From CAWHNT01 sp963830775 (lineage in GTDB: Bacteria; Pseudomonadota; Alphaproteobacteria; Geminicoccales; Geminicoccaceae), in contig CAWHNT010000026.1 of NCBI GenBank assembly GCA_963830775.1, positions 84,862 through 148,861 of the forward strand: a DNA stretch of 64,000 bases. Reading direction: 5' to 3'. This document shows positions 1 to 9,094 of this stretch, in pieces (positions within the stretch are counted from its first letter, which is position 1; the number at the start of each line of letters is the position of its first letter). The notes under the pieces were generated by a model, which saw nothing but the letters and a program-made list of their open reading frames with translations, was not told the DNA's origin and did not search any database. The translations under genes and the position numbers were made by a program.

Positions 1-1440
1 GCCCTCTTCATCCTGGGCTTCCTCTTCATCTTCACCCTGGGCGGCATCACCGGCGTGATGGTGGCGGTGATCCCCTTCGACTGGCAGGCGCACGACAGCT
101 ACTTCATCGTCGCCCATCTGCACTACGTGCTGATCGGCGGGATGGTGTTCCCGCTCTTTGCCGGCTTCTACTACTGGGCGCCCACCGTCAGCGGCCGCAA
201 GCTCTCCGACCGGATGGGCACGGTCTCGTTCTGGCTGATGTTCGGCGGCTTCAACCTTGCCTTCTTCCCGATGCACATTGCGGGCCTGATGGGCATGCCG
301 CGCCGGGTCTACACCTATCCCGCCGGCTTGGGCTGGGAGCTGCCCAACATGCTCTCGACCGTGGGCGCCTTCGTCTTCGCCGCCGGCGTCGTCATCGTCA
401 TCATCGATATCGCCCTGCACCTGCGCATCGCCGGCAAGGTCGACACCAATCCCTGGGATGCCGGCACGCTCGAATGGCTGCCCTACGACGACTATGCCGG
501 GCGCAGCATCCCGCGCGTCCACAGCCGCGAGCCGATCTGGGACCGGCCCGAGATCCGCAAGGAGACCGACGAAGGCCGCTGGTACCTGCCGCGCAGCGCT
601 ACCGGCCTGCGCGAGACCATCGTCACCAGCCCGGCCGAGGCCGAGCCGCAATACGTGATGGTTCTGCCGGGCCCGGGCTGGCCGCACTTCCTGGCCGCCT
701 TCTTCACCGCCGCCTTCTTCCTCCTCCTTACTGTCAAGTTCGTGCTGACCGCCTCCGTCTGCGGCGTGCTGGCACTTGTCTTCATCCTGGTCTGGGTCTG
801 GCACCTGGACCAGGGGCCGATCGTCGACAGCGTCGACATCGGCGGCGGCCAGCACCTGCCGATCTACGTCACCGGTCCCAGCTCCCACAGCTGGTGGGCC
901 ACCGTCGTCATCATGCTCGTCCTGGGCTCGATCTTCGCTTCGCTCGCCTTCACTTACTTCTTCCTGTGGATGGGTGTGGAGGCGGCCTGGCCGCCCGAGG
1001 GCATGGGTCTGCCGCAGCCGTCCTGGCCCGTTCTTGCCGCTGTCCTTCTGGCGCTGGGCAGCGCTGCCGTCGCCCTCTCGAGCCGGCTGCTGCAGCGGGG
1101 CGGCCGCCAGGCGGGCCTCGGTGCGCTCCTGCCGATGGTCCCAGGCGTGCTGCTGCTGGTCGGAGGGCTGGTGGCCGAAGGCTGGGGCCAGTGGCAGGCG
1201 GGCGTGCGGCCTGCCCAGCACGCCTACGCAGCCGCGATCTGGACCTTCATCTCGATCAACGGGGCGCAGGCTTTCACCGTCCTCGTCATGACGGGCCTGT
1301 GCCTCGCCCGCGCCCTCGCCCGCAAGCTCGATGGGGTACGCAGGGTCACGTTCGAGAACACGATGCTCTTCTGGCACTACACCACGGCGCAGTCCGTTGC
1401 CTCCCTGGCCGTGGTCCATCTGGCGCCGAGGCTGCTGTGA
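1..1440 (+). CDS. ctaD: Cytochrome c oxidase subunit I fused to subunit III (3' part)
   Basis: The open frame runs from the first base, so the N-terminal catalytic part lies upstream. The first ~150 residues are the last helices of a haem-copper oxidase subunit I, including the helix-X pattern AHLHYVL, whose histidines bind the haems in this family. A soluble linker of ~80 residues follows. The remainder (about residue 220 onward) is a multi-helix region resembling subunit III, with SHSWW before a helix and a last helix ending in FWHYTTAQSVAS. Fused I+III chains are known in bacterial aa3/caa3-type enzymes. The role is terminal oxygen reduction with proton pumping in the inner membrane. The stop overlaps the start of the next gene. 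The family is clear; the oxidase subtype is less certain because subunit II is not in the window. Confidence 0.88.
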   Translation, partial: ALFILGFLFIFTLGGITGVMVAVIPFDWQAHDSYFIVAHLHYVLIGGMVFPLFAGFYYWAPTVSGRKLSDRMGTVSFWLMFGGFNLAFFPMHIAGLMGMPRRVYTYPAGLGWELPNMLSTVGAFVFAAGVVIVIIDIALHLRIAGKVDTNPWDAGTLEWLPYDDYAGRSIPRVHSREPIWDRPEIRKETDEGRWYLPRSATGLRETIVTSPAEAEPQYVMVLPGPGWPHFLAAFFTAAFFLLLTVKFVLTASVCGVLALVFILVWVWHLDQGPIVDSVDIGGGQHLPIYVTGPSSHSWWATVVIMLVLGSIFASLAFTYFFLWMGVEAAWPPEGMGLPQPSWPVLAAVLLALGSAAVALSSRLLQRGGRQAGLGALLPMVPGVLLLVGGLVAEGWGQWQAGVRPAQHAYAAAIWTFISINGAQAFTVLVMTGLCLARALARKLDGVRRVTFENTMLFWHYTTAQSVASLAVVHLAPRLL

Positions 1441-1790
1441 GCAACGAGCAGGGCTTCCGCTCGCCCCTCGTCCTCGTCCGGCTGACCGCCGGCTTCGTGG
1501 TCTGGGGCCTGCACTTTCTCGTGGTCTACGTCTTCGCCGCCGTGGCCTGCGCCGGCGGGCTGGCGAGCCAGCAGCTGTTGGGGATGGGGATCATCCCGAC
1601 GGTGACGCTGGCGGCGACGGTCACCGCCCTCGCCGCCAACGCCGTGATCGCCGCCTCGAACCTGCCAGGCCATCGGCCGGACGGGCTCTCCTCCTTCGTC
1701 CGCTGGTTCACCATCGCCACCGCGCTGGGAAGCAGCGTCGCGGTGCTCCTCAACGCGGTGCCGGTCCTGCTCCTGCAAGACTGCCGCTAG
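1437..1790 (+). CDS. Small membrane protein of the cytochrome oxidase operon
   Basis: This 117-residue protein probably starts at GTG 1437, which overlaps the TGA of the oxidase gene (GTGA), suggesting translational coupling. About three hydrophobic helices are visible: one after the N-terminal arginine (from FVVWGLHFL), one around IIPTVTLAATVTALAANAVIAA, and a last one near the C-terminus. No catalytic motif was found. Small multi-helix proteins in this position of oxidase operons are usually accessory or assembly subunits. I infer that role from location and size only, and do not recognise the exact family. Confidence 0.65.
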   Translation: MSNEQGFRSPLVLVRLTAGFVVWGLHFLVVYVFAAVACAGGLASQQLLGMGIIPTVTLAATVTALAANAVIAASNLPGHRPDGLSSFVRWFTIATALGSSVAVLLNAVPVLLLQDCR

Positions 1791-1795
1791 CGACG

Positions 1796-2740
1796 TCAGA
1801 AGACGAAGTCGCTGGGGTCGAGCGTGCCTGCGAACTTGTCGAGCTTGATCTCGAACACCGTCTTGCCGTCGCTGCCGATAATGACCGGACCGCCGGACGT
1901 GCTGTACCAGCCGATCTTGCCGGCTCCAGGCTTCTTCGTCTGCCCGACGAATTGATAGTCCTGCACGCCCGACTGATTGCGGTTGGCGTCGCCTTCCGGA
2001 ACGATCTTGTCGATGCCATCGGCAAACTTGTAGACGATGTCGCGCTTGCTGCCGGCCGGCGTATCTGTGGGCTTGAAGTGGATGCGGTCGATCACAGAGC
2101 CGCAGCTGATCTTGTCGAGGCCGGCACCACCCCAGAGCTCGATCGTGAACTGTGACGAGCTATCGCCCTTGCTGCGGAGGGTGTCGTTGCCCTTGCCGCC
2201 GTTGACGGTCAGCATGTAGGGCGACGTGCTCCCGGCGATGTTCATCTCAAGCAGGTCGTTGCCGTCGCCACCGTCGGCCTTGTCCTCGTCGACGTGATCG
2301 TTAGCGTAGATCTCGTCGTTACCCAGGCCTCCCTTGAGGTCGAAACCGAAGCCCGCGTGGGCAGACGTGATCTTGTCAGCGCCAGTCCCACCGTCGATGA
2401 CGACCGTGTCGCCCGAGCACCGGATGGTGTCGTTCCCAGAACCGCCCATGACCTCGCACTCGTTCTGGCCGTTGCCGGTGAACTGGTCATCGCCGGGGCC
2501 GAGATCGGCCGACATCGCTTCCGTCTCGAGCGTCACCTTGTCCGCACCGTCGCCCATGGTCAGGTTTGCGGAGCCGTTGAGCGTGAAGCTCGGGATCAGG
2601 TCGCCGCCTCCCTGGGCCTTGATCACGACCGAGTAGGAGCTCCCGAACTTGGTCGAGAGCACGAACCGCTCGGCGGCACTGGTGCCGGTGACGGTCACGG
2701 TCTGGCCCGCGACATCGGGCACGACGAACACGTCGATCAT
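1796..2740 (-). CDS. RTX-like calcium-binding repeat protein, likely type I secreted (copy 1)
   Basis: A 314-residue acidic protein with glycine- and aspartate-rich repeats such as GGSGNDTIRC, GGLGNDEIYAND, GGDGNDLLEM and GGKGNDTLRS. These match the GGxGxDxUx pattern that forms a calcium-binding beta-roll in RTX proteins. No N-terminal signal peptide is seen. The C-terminus ends Asp-Phe-Val-Phe after an amphipathic stretch, as in the uncleaved export signals of type I substrates. I chose the start at MIDVFVV because the adjacent paralogue begins and ends identically and both are then exactly 314 residues; an in-frame ATG lies five codons upstream. The gene is convergent with the oxidase operon and 149 bp from its paralogue. 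The exporter at 19.1-22.0 kb is a plausible partner (inference). No enzymatic domain is visible, so the activity is unknown. Confidence 0.82.
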   Translation of the reverse strand: MIDVFVVPDVAGQTVTVTGTSAAERFVLSTKFGSSYSVVIKAQGGGDLIPSFTLNGSANLTMGDGADKVTLETEAMSADLGPGDDQFTGNGQNECEVMGGSGNDTIRCSGDTVVIDGGTGADKITSAHAGFGFDLKGGLGNDEIYANDHVDEDKADGGDGNDLLEMNIAGSTSPYMLTVNGGKGNDTLRSKGDSSSQFTIELWGGAGLDKISCGSVIDRIHFKPTDTPAGSKRDIVYKFADGIDKIVPEGDANRNQSGVQDYQFVGQTKKPGAGKIGWYSTSGGPVIIGSDGKTVFEIKLDKFAGTLDPSDFVF

Positions 2741-2889
2741 GGCAGCTTCCCCCAAGTTATGGATGCCAACCGCTCTTCAAGCGAGCTGGATCGGCCGTTG
2801 TACCGCCAGCTCTGTAGCGGGAGTTGGTCCGTAATGCTTTGATCTGGATCAACCTCAGCTTCAGCCTGCAGCGTCTTTTCCCAACCCGA

Positions 2890-3834
2890 TCAGAATTCGA
2901 AATCCGTCGGATCGAGAACGCCCTTGAACTGGGCCAGCTTGATCTCGAACACCGTCCTGCCGTTGTTTCCGATCACCACCTTGCCACCGTCGACCGGATA
3001 CCAGCCGACTTGGCCAACTGCCGGATTGCTCGTCTGGCCCACAAACTGGAAGGTCTGATAACCGTCCTGGTTGTAATTGGCGTCGTCCTCCACGACGATC
3101 CTATCGGTGCCGTCCGCGAAGCTGAACACGACGTCGCGCTTGCTGCCGGCCGGCGTGGTGTACGGAAGCACGAGCAGCCGATCGGTCACGGGGCTGCAGG
3201 TGATGCGGTCACGGCCGACGCCGCCGACCCACTCGATGGTAAATTCAGCGGACGGCTGGCCCTTGGTGCGAAGAACGTCATCGCCGTCGTCGCCGAAGAT
3301 GTGGAGGCTGCTGCTGGAGTTGCTGCCGGTGATGTCGATCTCGATCAGGTCGGCGCCGTCGCCCCCGGCAGCCTTGTCCTCGTCGACATGGCCTTTGGCG
3401 TAGATCCTGTCGTTTCCCGGCCCGCCATTGAGAGCGAAACCGAACCCGGCGAAAGCCGAGGTGATGGTGTCGTTGCCGGTCCCGCCGTCGATGACGACGG
3501 TGTCGCCGGAGCACCGGATGGTGTCCTCGCCGGGCCCGCCCTTCACCTCGCAGCCGTTCTGGCCGTTCCCGACCAGCTCGTCATCGCCCTTGCCGAGGTC
3601 GGCCGTCAGCGCCTGCGCTTCCAGCGTGACCTTGTCGTTGCCGTCGCCCATGACCAGCTCGGCCGAGCCATCGAGCGTGAAGCTCGGGATCTGATCGGCG
3701 CCGCTGAGCGCCTTCAGGACGATGGAATAGGAGCCGCCGAACTTGCTCGACAGAACGAAGCGCTCGGCGGCCTTGGTGCCGGTGACGGTCACGGTCTGGC
3801 CGGCCATTTCGGGTACGACGAACACGTCGATCAT
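2890..3834 (-). CDS. RTX-like calcium-binding repeat protein, likely type I secreted (copy 2)
   Basis: This is a tandem paralogue of the preceding gene, also 314 residues, with the same MIDVFVVP start and collinear repeats (GGPGEDTIRC, GGTGNDTITS, GGPGNDRIYA, GGDGADLIEI). It ends Asp-Phe-Glu-Phe. The two proteins align end to end, including the non-repeat first ~110 residues (VTVTGTKAAERFVLSSKFG and equivalent), so they arose by duplication of the whole gene. The conserved N-terminal part is not an RTX repeat and may form a beta-rich domain. No signal peptide is present. Secretion through an ABC/HlyD/TolC-type channel is inferred from the C-terminal signal and repeats. The function outside the cell is unknown. 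Confidence 0.82.
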   Translation of the reverse strand: MIDVFVVPEMAGQTVTVTGTKAAERFVLSSKFGGSYSIVLKALSGADQIPSFTLDGSAELVMGDGNDKVTLEAQALTADLGKGDDELVGNGQNGCEVKGGPGEDTIRCSGDTVVIDGGTGNDTITSAFAGFGFALNGGPGNDRIYAKGHVDEDKAAGGDGADLIEIDITGSNSSSSLHIFGDDGDDVLRTKGQPSAEFTIEWVGGVGRDRITCSPVTDRLLVLPYTTPAGSKRDVVFSFADGTDRIVVEDDANYNQDGYQTFQFVGQTSNPAVGQVGWYPVDGGKVVIGNNGRTVFEIKLAQFKGVLDPTDFEF

Positions 3835-4114
3835 AGGATGCTCCCCGGGCGATTATCTGCCCGACCCTTCTCGGGCGGACTATGCCGGGGAGATTGGCGG
3901 CATCCGAAAGACCAGTCTTTGCGCTGGATCAAGCGAGGGCCATTTCGGCCCCGCCGGTCAACGCTTGTCTCCTTGACGGCAGCCTCTGCGCGCGGCCAAC
4001 TCGGCTCGGGGCAGAGGCCGGCGGCACCGTCACAAAACGGCAACCGCCGGGACGCATGAGGCCGGTGGAGCAGGCGGGCCTGGGTATCCCTGGCCCGCGC
4101 TAGGGAGGAACATC

Positions 4115-5129
4115 ATGTCGAGACGCCTTGCCGTCGCGGCCATGCTCGCCGCGGCGCCATTCGCGGCTGCTGGTGCCGAGGAGATCACGGTCTACACCGC
4201 GATCGAGGCCGACCAGCTCAAGGGCTACGAGGCGGCCTTCGAGGCGGCGAATCCCAGACGTCGACATCCGCTGGGTGCGCGATTCGACCGGGATCGTCAC
4301 CGCCAAGCTCCTGGCCGAGAAGTCGAACCCGCGCGCGGACGTGGTCTTCGGCCTCGCCGCCACCTCGCTCATGCTCCTCCAGAAGGAGGGCATGCTCGAC
4401 GCCTATGCGCCGGCCGGGCTGGACAAGGTGAAGCCGCAGATGCGCGACCCCGCCGACCCGCCCTCGTGGGTCGGCATGGATGTCTGGGCCTCGGCCTTCT
4501 GCTTCAACACGATCGAGGGCGAGGCCAAGAAGCTGCCGAAGCCGGCTGGCTGGGCCGACCTCGCCGACCCGATCTACAAGGGCCAGGTGGCGATGCCCAA
4601 CCCGGCCTCGTCGGGCACCGGGTATCTCATGGTCTCGGCATGGCTGCAGATGATGGGCGAGGAAAAGGGCTGGGCCTACATGGACGCCCTGCACCAGAAC
4701 GTCGCCGCCTACACCCATTCCGGGTCGAAGCCCTGCCGTCAGGCCGGTGCCGGCGAGTACACGATCGGCCTCTCGTTCGAGTACCGCGCCAACAAGACCA
4801 AGAGCGACGGTGCCCCGATCGACATCGTGCTGCCGGAAGAGGGGCTCGGCTGGGACATGGAAGCGTCGGCCATCGTCAAGGGCACCGACGCGCCCGAAGC
4901 GGCCAGGAAGCTGATCGACTGGTCGGTGACGCCAGAGGCGAACCAGCTCTACGCCAAGGGTTACGCGATCGTGGCGCTGCCGGGCATCGCCGGCAAGCTC
5001 GAGCACGTGCCGGGCGACGTCGAGGCGATGCTGATGAAGAACGACTTCGCCTGGGCCGCGGCGAACCGGGATCGCATCCTGGCCGAGTGGTCCAAGCGCT
5101 ACGACGGCAAGTCCGAGCCCAAGAGCTGA
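4115..5129 (+). pseudogene. phnS: 2-aminoethylphosphonate ABC transporter substrate-binding protein (frameshifted)
   Basis: A periplasmic iron(III)/phosphonate-type binding protein of ~337 residues. The signal peptide is residues 1-21 (MSRRLAVAAMLAAAPFAAAG), and EEITVYTAIEADQLKGYEAA is a typical start of the mature domain. At 4253-4255 a CCC puts the gene out of frame. Removing one C restores AANPDVDIRW and joins two frames that together cover a complete family member (ending EWSKRYDGKSEPKS). The gene is therefore either broken by one inserted base or carries a sequencing error. It opens the phosphonate cluster; the ATPase starts 5 bp after its stop. The specificity for 2-aminoethylphosphonate comes from the cluster (hydrolase and FAD oxidase downstream), not from residues seen here. 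Confidence 0.8.
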
Positions 5130-5134
5130 GCCGG

Positions 5135-6226
5135 GTGGAGCGCCCGGCCTTCCTGCGGATCCGCGGCCTTGCCAAGCGCTTCGGCGCCTTCAAGGCACTG
5201 GAAGGAATCGAACTGGAGGTTGGGGAGGGCGAGTTCGTCGCCTTCCTCGGCCCCTCCGGCTGCGGCAAGACCACGCTGCTCCGTGCCATTGCCGGCCTCG
5301 ATGTGCAGAGCGAGGGGACGATCGAGCAGGCGGGCCGGGACATCTCGGCCCTGCCGGTCAGCGCCCGGGACTTCGGGATCGTCTTCCAGTCCTACGCCCT
5401 GTTCCCGAACCTCACCGTTCGCGACAATGTCGGCTATGGCCTGGTCTCGACCGGCGCGCGCCGGGCCGAGGTAGAGTCCCGGGTGCAGGAGCTCCTGGAG
5501 CTGGTCGGCCTGCCCGAGCAGGCCCGGAAATACCCGGCCCAGCTCTCCCGGCGGGCAGCAGCGCGCGTGGCGCTCGCCCGGGCGCTGGCGCTCCGTCCCG
5601 GCCTGCTCCTGCTCGACGAGCCGCTCTCGGCCCTGGATGCCCGTGTCCGCGCCCGCCTGCGCGGCGAGCTTCGCGACCTCCAGCGCCGGCTGGGCGTCAC
5701 CACGATCATGGTGACGCACGACCAGGAGGAGGCGCTCACCATGTCCGACCGGATCGTGGTGATGCGGGCCGGCCGGGTCGAGCAGGTGGGAAGCCCGCTC
5801 GAGATCTATGCGAACCCGGCCACACCCTTCGTCGCCGGCTTCGTCGGCAAGATGAACTTCCTGGCCGGCCGCCTGATCGACCCGCTCCGGGCCGACATCG
5901 GCGGTGCCGTCCTGGAGCTGGGGGCACCCGCGGACGGGGTGGCGCCCGGTGACGACCTGACGCTCTGCCTGCGGCCGGAGGACGTTGTGGTGCGCCAGGC
6001 CGGGGCAGGGCAGCGCAACGTGGTGCAGGCGGAGGTCACAGGCCTCGAGTTCGTGGGCAACCACATCGCGGCCATCCTTCAGGCACCGGGAACGTCTTTC
6101 CGGGTGGCGGCCGACCTCTCTCTCAACGACGTGCGCGACCTGCGCATCGAGCGCGGCCGGCCGCTGCCGATCGCATTGCCGCCCGAGCGTCTGCACGTCT
6201 TCCCCGGCATCCAGGCGGCAGCCTGA
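5135..6226 (+). CDS. phnT: 2-aminoethylphosphonate ABC transporter ATP-binding protein with altered signature motif
   Basis: A 363-residue ATPase that would energise phosphonate uptake at the cytoplasmic face. The GTG start at 5135 lies 5 bp after the binding-protein stop. Walker A is GPSGCGKTT (residues 39-47), the Q-loop is FQSYALFPNL, Walker B is LLLLDEP near 157-163, and the H-loop is VTHDQEEA. A C-terminal TOBE-like domain follows from about residue 235. The ABC signature, normally LSGGQQQR, reads LSRRAAAR (residues 137-144). The nucleotides explain this: one C is gained near 5549 and one base lost near 5561, shifting eight codons and then restoring the frame. If real, ATP hydrolysis should be crippled. 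Given the other indels in the window, a sequencing artefact is equally possible. The family assignment rests on context and the double permease next to it. Confidence 0.88.
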   Translation: MERPAFLRIRGLAKRFGAFKALEGIELEVGEGEFVAFLGPSGCGKTTLLRAIAGLDVQSEGTIEQAGRDISALPVSARDFGIVFQSYALFPNLTVRDNVGYGLVSTGARRAEVESRVQELLELVGLPEQARKYPAQLSRRAAARVALARALALRPGLLLLDEPLSALDARVRARLRGELRDLQRRLGVTTIMVTHDQEEALTMSDRIVVMRAGRVEQVGSPLEIYANPATPFVAGFVGKMNFLAGRLIDPLRADIGGAVLELGAPADGVAPGDDLTLCLRPEDVVVRQAGAGQRNVVQAEVTGLEFVGNHIAAILQAPGTSFRVAADLSLNDVRDLRIERGRPLPIALPPERLHVFPGIQAAA

Positions 6227-6233
6227 GGCGGCA

Positions 6234-7958
6234 ATGGCGGCCCGGCCGTTCGACCTGGCGACGTTCCGACCAGCCACCGCCGGCCGGGAGATGCGCCAGA
6301 GGCTCTCGTCCGACGACCGCTTCCTGCGCTTCAATCTCGTGGCCCTCGCGTTCCTGCTCGGGCTGGGCGTCCTCCTGCCACTGGTCGCGGTCCTGGCGAA
6401 GAGCGTCCAGGGGCCGGACGGAAGCTTCGCCGGGCTCGCCAACTTCCGGCGTTTCCTCGCCGACCCGGCGCTGGCGGGCTCGGTCGCCAACAGCCTCTTC
6501 ATCGCAGCGCTCAGCACCGCCATCTGCGTCGTGCTGGCGTTCGTCTACGCCTATGGCCTGACCCGCACCCGGATGCCGGGCCGGGGCCTGTTCCGGGTCA
6601 TCGCCCAGATCCCGATCCTCGCCCCTTCGCTGCTGCCGGCGATCAGCCTGATCTACCTCTTCGGCAACCAGGGGCTGGCGAAGGGTCTGCTGTTCGGCCA
6701 CTCGATCTACGGGCCGATCGGGATCGTCATCGGCGAGGTGTTCTGGACCTTCCCGCACGCGCTGATCATCCTGACCACGGCCTTGGGCATGTCGGACGCC
6801 CGGCTCTACGAGGCGGCCTCCACGTTGAGGGCGGGACCGTTCCGGACCTTCATGACCGTCACCCTGCCGGGGGTGCGCTATGGGCTCGTCAGCGCCGTCC
6901 TCGTCGTCTTCACGCTGGTCATCACCGATTTCGGCGTGCCCAAGGTGGTGGGCGGGCACTACAACGTGCTGGCGACGGACGTGTACAAGCAGGTGGTGGG
7001 CCAGCAGAACTTCCAGATGGGGGCCGTGGTCGGGCTCGTTCTCCTGCTGCCGGCCGTGCTGGCCTTCGCCGTCGACCGCTTCGTCCAGCAGCGCCAGGCG
7101 GCCCTGCTCTCCGCCCGCGCAGTGCCGCTGGTGCCGGTGAAGGACCGCAAGGTCGACGCCCTTTTCCTCCTGCTCTGCACACCTGTGGCACTCGCCATCC
7201 TAACCATCATCGCGGTGGCGGCGTTCGCCTCGCTCGCGACCTACTGGCCCTACAATCTCACGCCGTCGCTCAAGAACTATGCCTTCGACATGATGGATGG
7301 CGGCGGCTGGGAGAGCTACCGCAACTCGCTCGTCATGGCGGGACTGACCGCCCTCTTCGGCACTGCCGTGATCGTCACCGGTGCCTGGCTGGTCGAGAAG
7401 ACGCCCCGCTTCGAGGCGGTTCGCCATCTCGTCCAGTTCCTGGCGCTGTTGCCGCTGGCCGTGCCCGGCCTGGTGCTGGGGCTCGGCTACGTGTTCTTCT
7501 TCAACCACCCGGCCAACCCGCTGGGCTTCGTCTACGGCACCATGGCGATCCTGGTCGTCTGCACCATCGCCCATTTCTACTCGGTGGCCCACCTGACCGC
7601 GACCACGGCCTTGAAGCAGATCGACCCGGAGTTCGAAGCGGTCTCGGCCTCGCTCCGGGTGCCGGTCTGGCGGACCTTCGGCCGGGTCACGCTGCCGGTC
7701 TGCCTGCCTGCCGTGCTGGAGATCGCGATCTATCTCTTCGTCAACGCGATGACGACGGTCTCGGCCGTGGTTTTCCTCTATGCGCCCGACACGACGCTCG
7801 CAGCCCTGGCCGTGCTCAACATGGACGATGCAGGTGACGTGGCCCCGGCGGCCGCCATGGCGATGCTGATCTTCGCCACCTCGGCGCTGGTCCGCCTCGC
7901 CTATGCCGGGCTGACCTGGAGTCTGCTCGCCCGCACTCAGGCCTGGAGAACCCGTTGA
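6234..7958 (+). CDS. phnU: 2-aminoethylphosphonate ABC transporter permease, fused double-domain type
   Basis: A 574-residue inner-membrane protein beginning at ATG 6234, 7 bp after the ATPase stop. It holds two homologous six-helix permease halves in one chain: the first from about residue 35 to 285, the second from about 305 to 570. Each carries an EAA-type coupling loop: DARLYEAASTLRAGPFRTFM in the first half and EFEAVSASLRVPVWRTFGRV in the second. Fused two-domain permeases of this size are the form seen with 2-aminoethylphosphonate importers of this class, so no second permease gene is needed. It pairs with the upstream ATPase and binding protein. The gene is intact. Substrate identity is inferred from the cluster. 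Confidence 0.88.
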   Translation: MAARPFDLATFRPATAGREMRQRLSSDDRFLRFNLVALAFLLGLGVLLPLVAVLAKSVQGPDGSFAGLANFRRFLADPALAGSVANSLFIAALSTAICVVLAFVYAYGLTRTRMPGRGLFRVIAQIPILAPSLLPAISLIYLFGNQGLAKGLLFGHSIYGPIGIVIGEVFWTFPHALIILTTALGMSDARLYEAASTLRAGPFRTFMTVTLPGVRYGLVSAVLVVFTLVITDFGVPKVVGGHYNVLATDVYKQVVGQQNFQMGAVVGLVLLLPAVLAFAVDRFVQQRQAALLSARAVPLVPVKDRKVDALFLLLCTPVALAILTIIAVAAFASLATYWPYNLTPSLKNYAFDMMDGGGWESYRNSLVMAGLTALFGTAVIVTGAWLVEKTPRFEAVRHLVQFLALLPLAVPGLVLGLGYVFFFNHPANPLGFVYGTMAILVVCTIAHFYSVAHLTATTALKQIDPEFEAVSASLRVPVWRTFGRVTLPVCLPAVLEIAIYLFVNAMTTVSAVVFLYAPDTTLAALAVLNMDDAGDVAPAAAMAMLIFATSALVRLAYAGLTWSLLARTQAWRTR

Positions 7959-9094
7959 GCGCTTACGACCTCGCCGTGGTCGGGGCCGGCATCGTCGGCC
8001 TCGCCCACGCCTATGCCGCAGCCAGGCTCGGCAGGCGCGTCGTGGTCATCGACCGGGACGCCCGCGCCAACGGCGCCTCGATCCGCAATTTCGGCTTCAT
8101 CACCGTCACCGGCCAGGAGCGCGGCACCTGCTGGCGGCGGGCGATGCGCTCACGCGATGTATGGGTGGAGCTGGCGGCCAAGGCCGGCATCCGGATCGAG
8201 CAGCGGGGCCTCGTGATGGTCGCCCGCCGCCCCGAGGCCCGCGCCGTCCTCGAGGCTTTCCTGGAAACGGAGATGGGCGAGGGTTGCGAGCTGCTCGAGC
8301 CCGAGGCTGCCCGCGAGCGCTGCCCGATGCTGGCGCAAGGGGCGATCGCCGGAGCCTTGTGGAGCCCGCACGAGGTGCGGGTCGAGTCGCGGGACGCGAT
8401 CCCGGCGCTCGCCCGCTACCTCGAGGAGGCGCTGGGCGTCACCTTCCTTCGTCAGACGGCCGTGCGCTCGGTCGTGCCGCCGCGGATCGAGACCAGCCGG
8501 GGCACCATCGCGGCCGAGGCTGCCGTGGTCTGTCCCGGCGACGATCTCCATTCGCTCTTCGCCGATCGGCTCGCGCCCTACGGCCTGACCCGCTGCAAGC
8601 TGCACATGCTCCGTACGGTGCCGCAGCCGGACGGCTGGCGGCTGCCGGCGCCGGTGATGTCGGACCTGGGGCTCGTGCGCTATCTGGGCTACGCGGCCCT
8701 GCCGGAGGTGGCGGCCTTACGTGGGCGCCTCGAGGCCGAGCAGGGCGCGTGGCTGGCCAACGGCGTTCACCTGATCGTCGTTCAGTCGGCCGACGGCTCC
8801 CTCGTCGTCGGCAACTCGCATCACTACGACCCGACGCCCGATCCGTTCGCACCCGAGGCCGTGGACCGGCTGATCCTGGACGAGCTCGCGGCCGTGCTGG
8901 ATCTGCCCAACCCGGCCGTGGCGGAGCGCTGGACCGGCACCTATGCCTCGGCCCCGGACCGGCTCATGCTCGTCGACCGGCCGGCCGACGACGTCCGTCT
9001 CGTGCTGGTCACGAGCGGGACCGGTGCGAGCACCGCCTTCGCCATCGCCGAGGAGGTGATCGGCGAGCTTTACGGGACAGGAAGCGCCGCATGA
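7955..9094 (+). CDS. Phosphonate-metabolism FAD-dependent oxidoreductase (DAO family)
   Basis: A 379-residue flavoprotein. The TTG start at 7955 overlaps the permease stop (TTGA). The dinucleotide-binding fold is at the N-terminus (VVGAGIVGLAHAYAAARLG, from residue 7), followed by the acidic VVIDRD and a SIRNFGF segment typical of glycine/sarcosine-oxidase-like enzymes. This subfamily is found next to phosphonoacetaldehyde hydrolase genes. Members have been proposed or shown to oxidise aminoethylphosphonate or its N-methyl forms to phosphonoacetaldehyde, which the next gene cleaves. No aminoethylphosphonate transaminase (PhnW) is in the cluster, so this oxidase may supply the aldehyde. The exact substrate cannot be read from sequence. 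It overlaps the following gene by 4 bp (ATGA). Confidence 0.85.
   Translation: MSAYDLAVVGAGIVGLAHAYAAARLGRRVVVIDRDARANGASIRNFGFITVTGQERGTCWRRAMRSRDVWVELAAKAGIRIEQRGLVMVARRPEARAVLEAFLETEMGEGCELLEPEAARERCPMLAQGAIAGALWSPHEVRVESRDAIPALARYLEEALGVTFLRQTAVRSVVPPRIETSRGTIAAEAAVVCPGDDLHSLFADRLAPYGLTRCKLHMLRTVPQPDGWRLPAPVMSDLGLVRYLGYAALPEVAALRGRLEAEQGAWLANGVHLIVVQSADGSLVVGNSHHYDPTPDPFAPEAVDRLILDELAAVLDLPNPAVAERWTGTYASAPDRLMLVDRPADDVRLVLVTSGTGASTAFAIAEEVIGELYGTGSAA

Noticed and set aside
4115..6226. A continuous frame that would fuse a signal peptide to the phosphonate ATPase
   Set aside because: It results from the one-base insertion in the binding-protein gene. The middle ~280 codons are nonsense in this frame, while the true binding protein reads in another.
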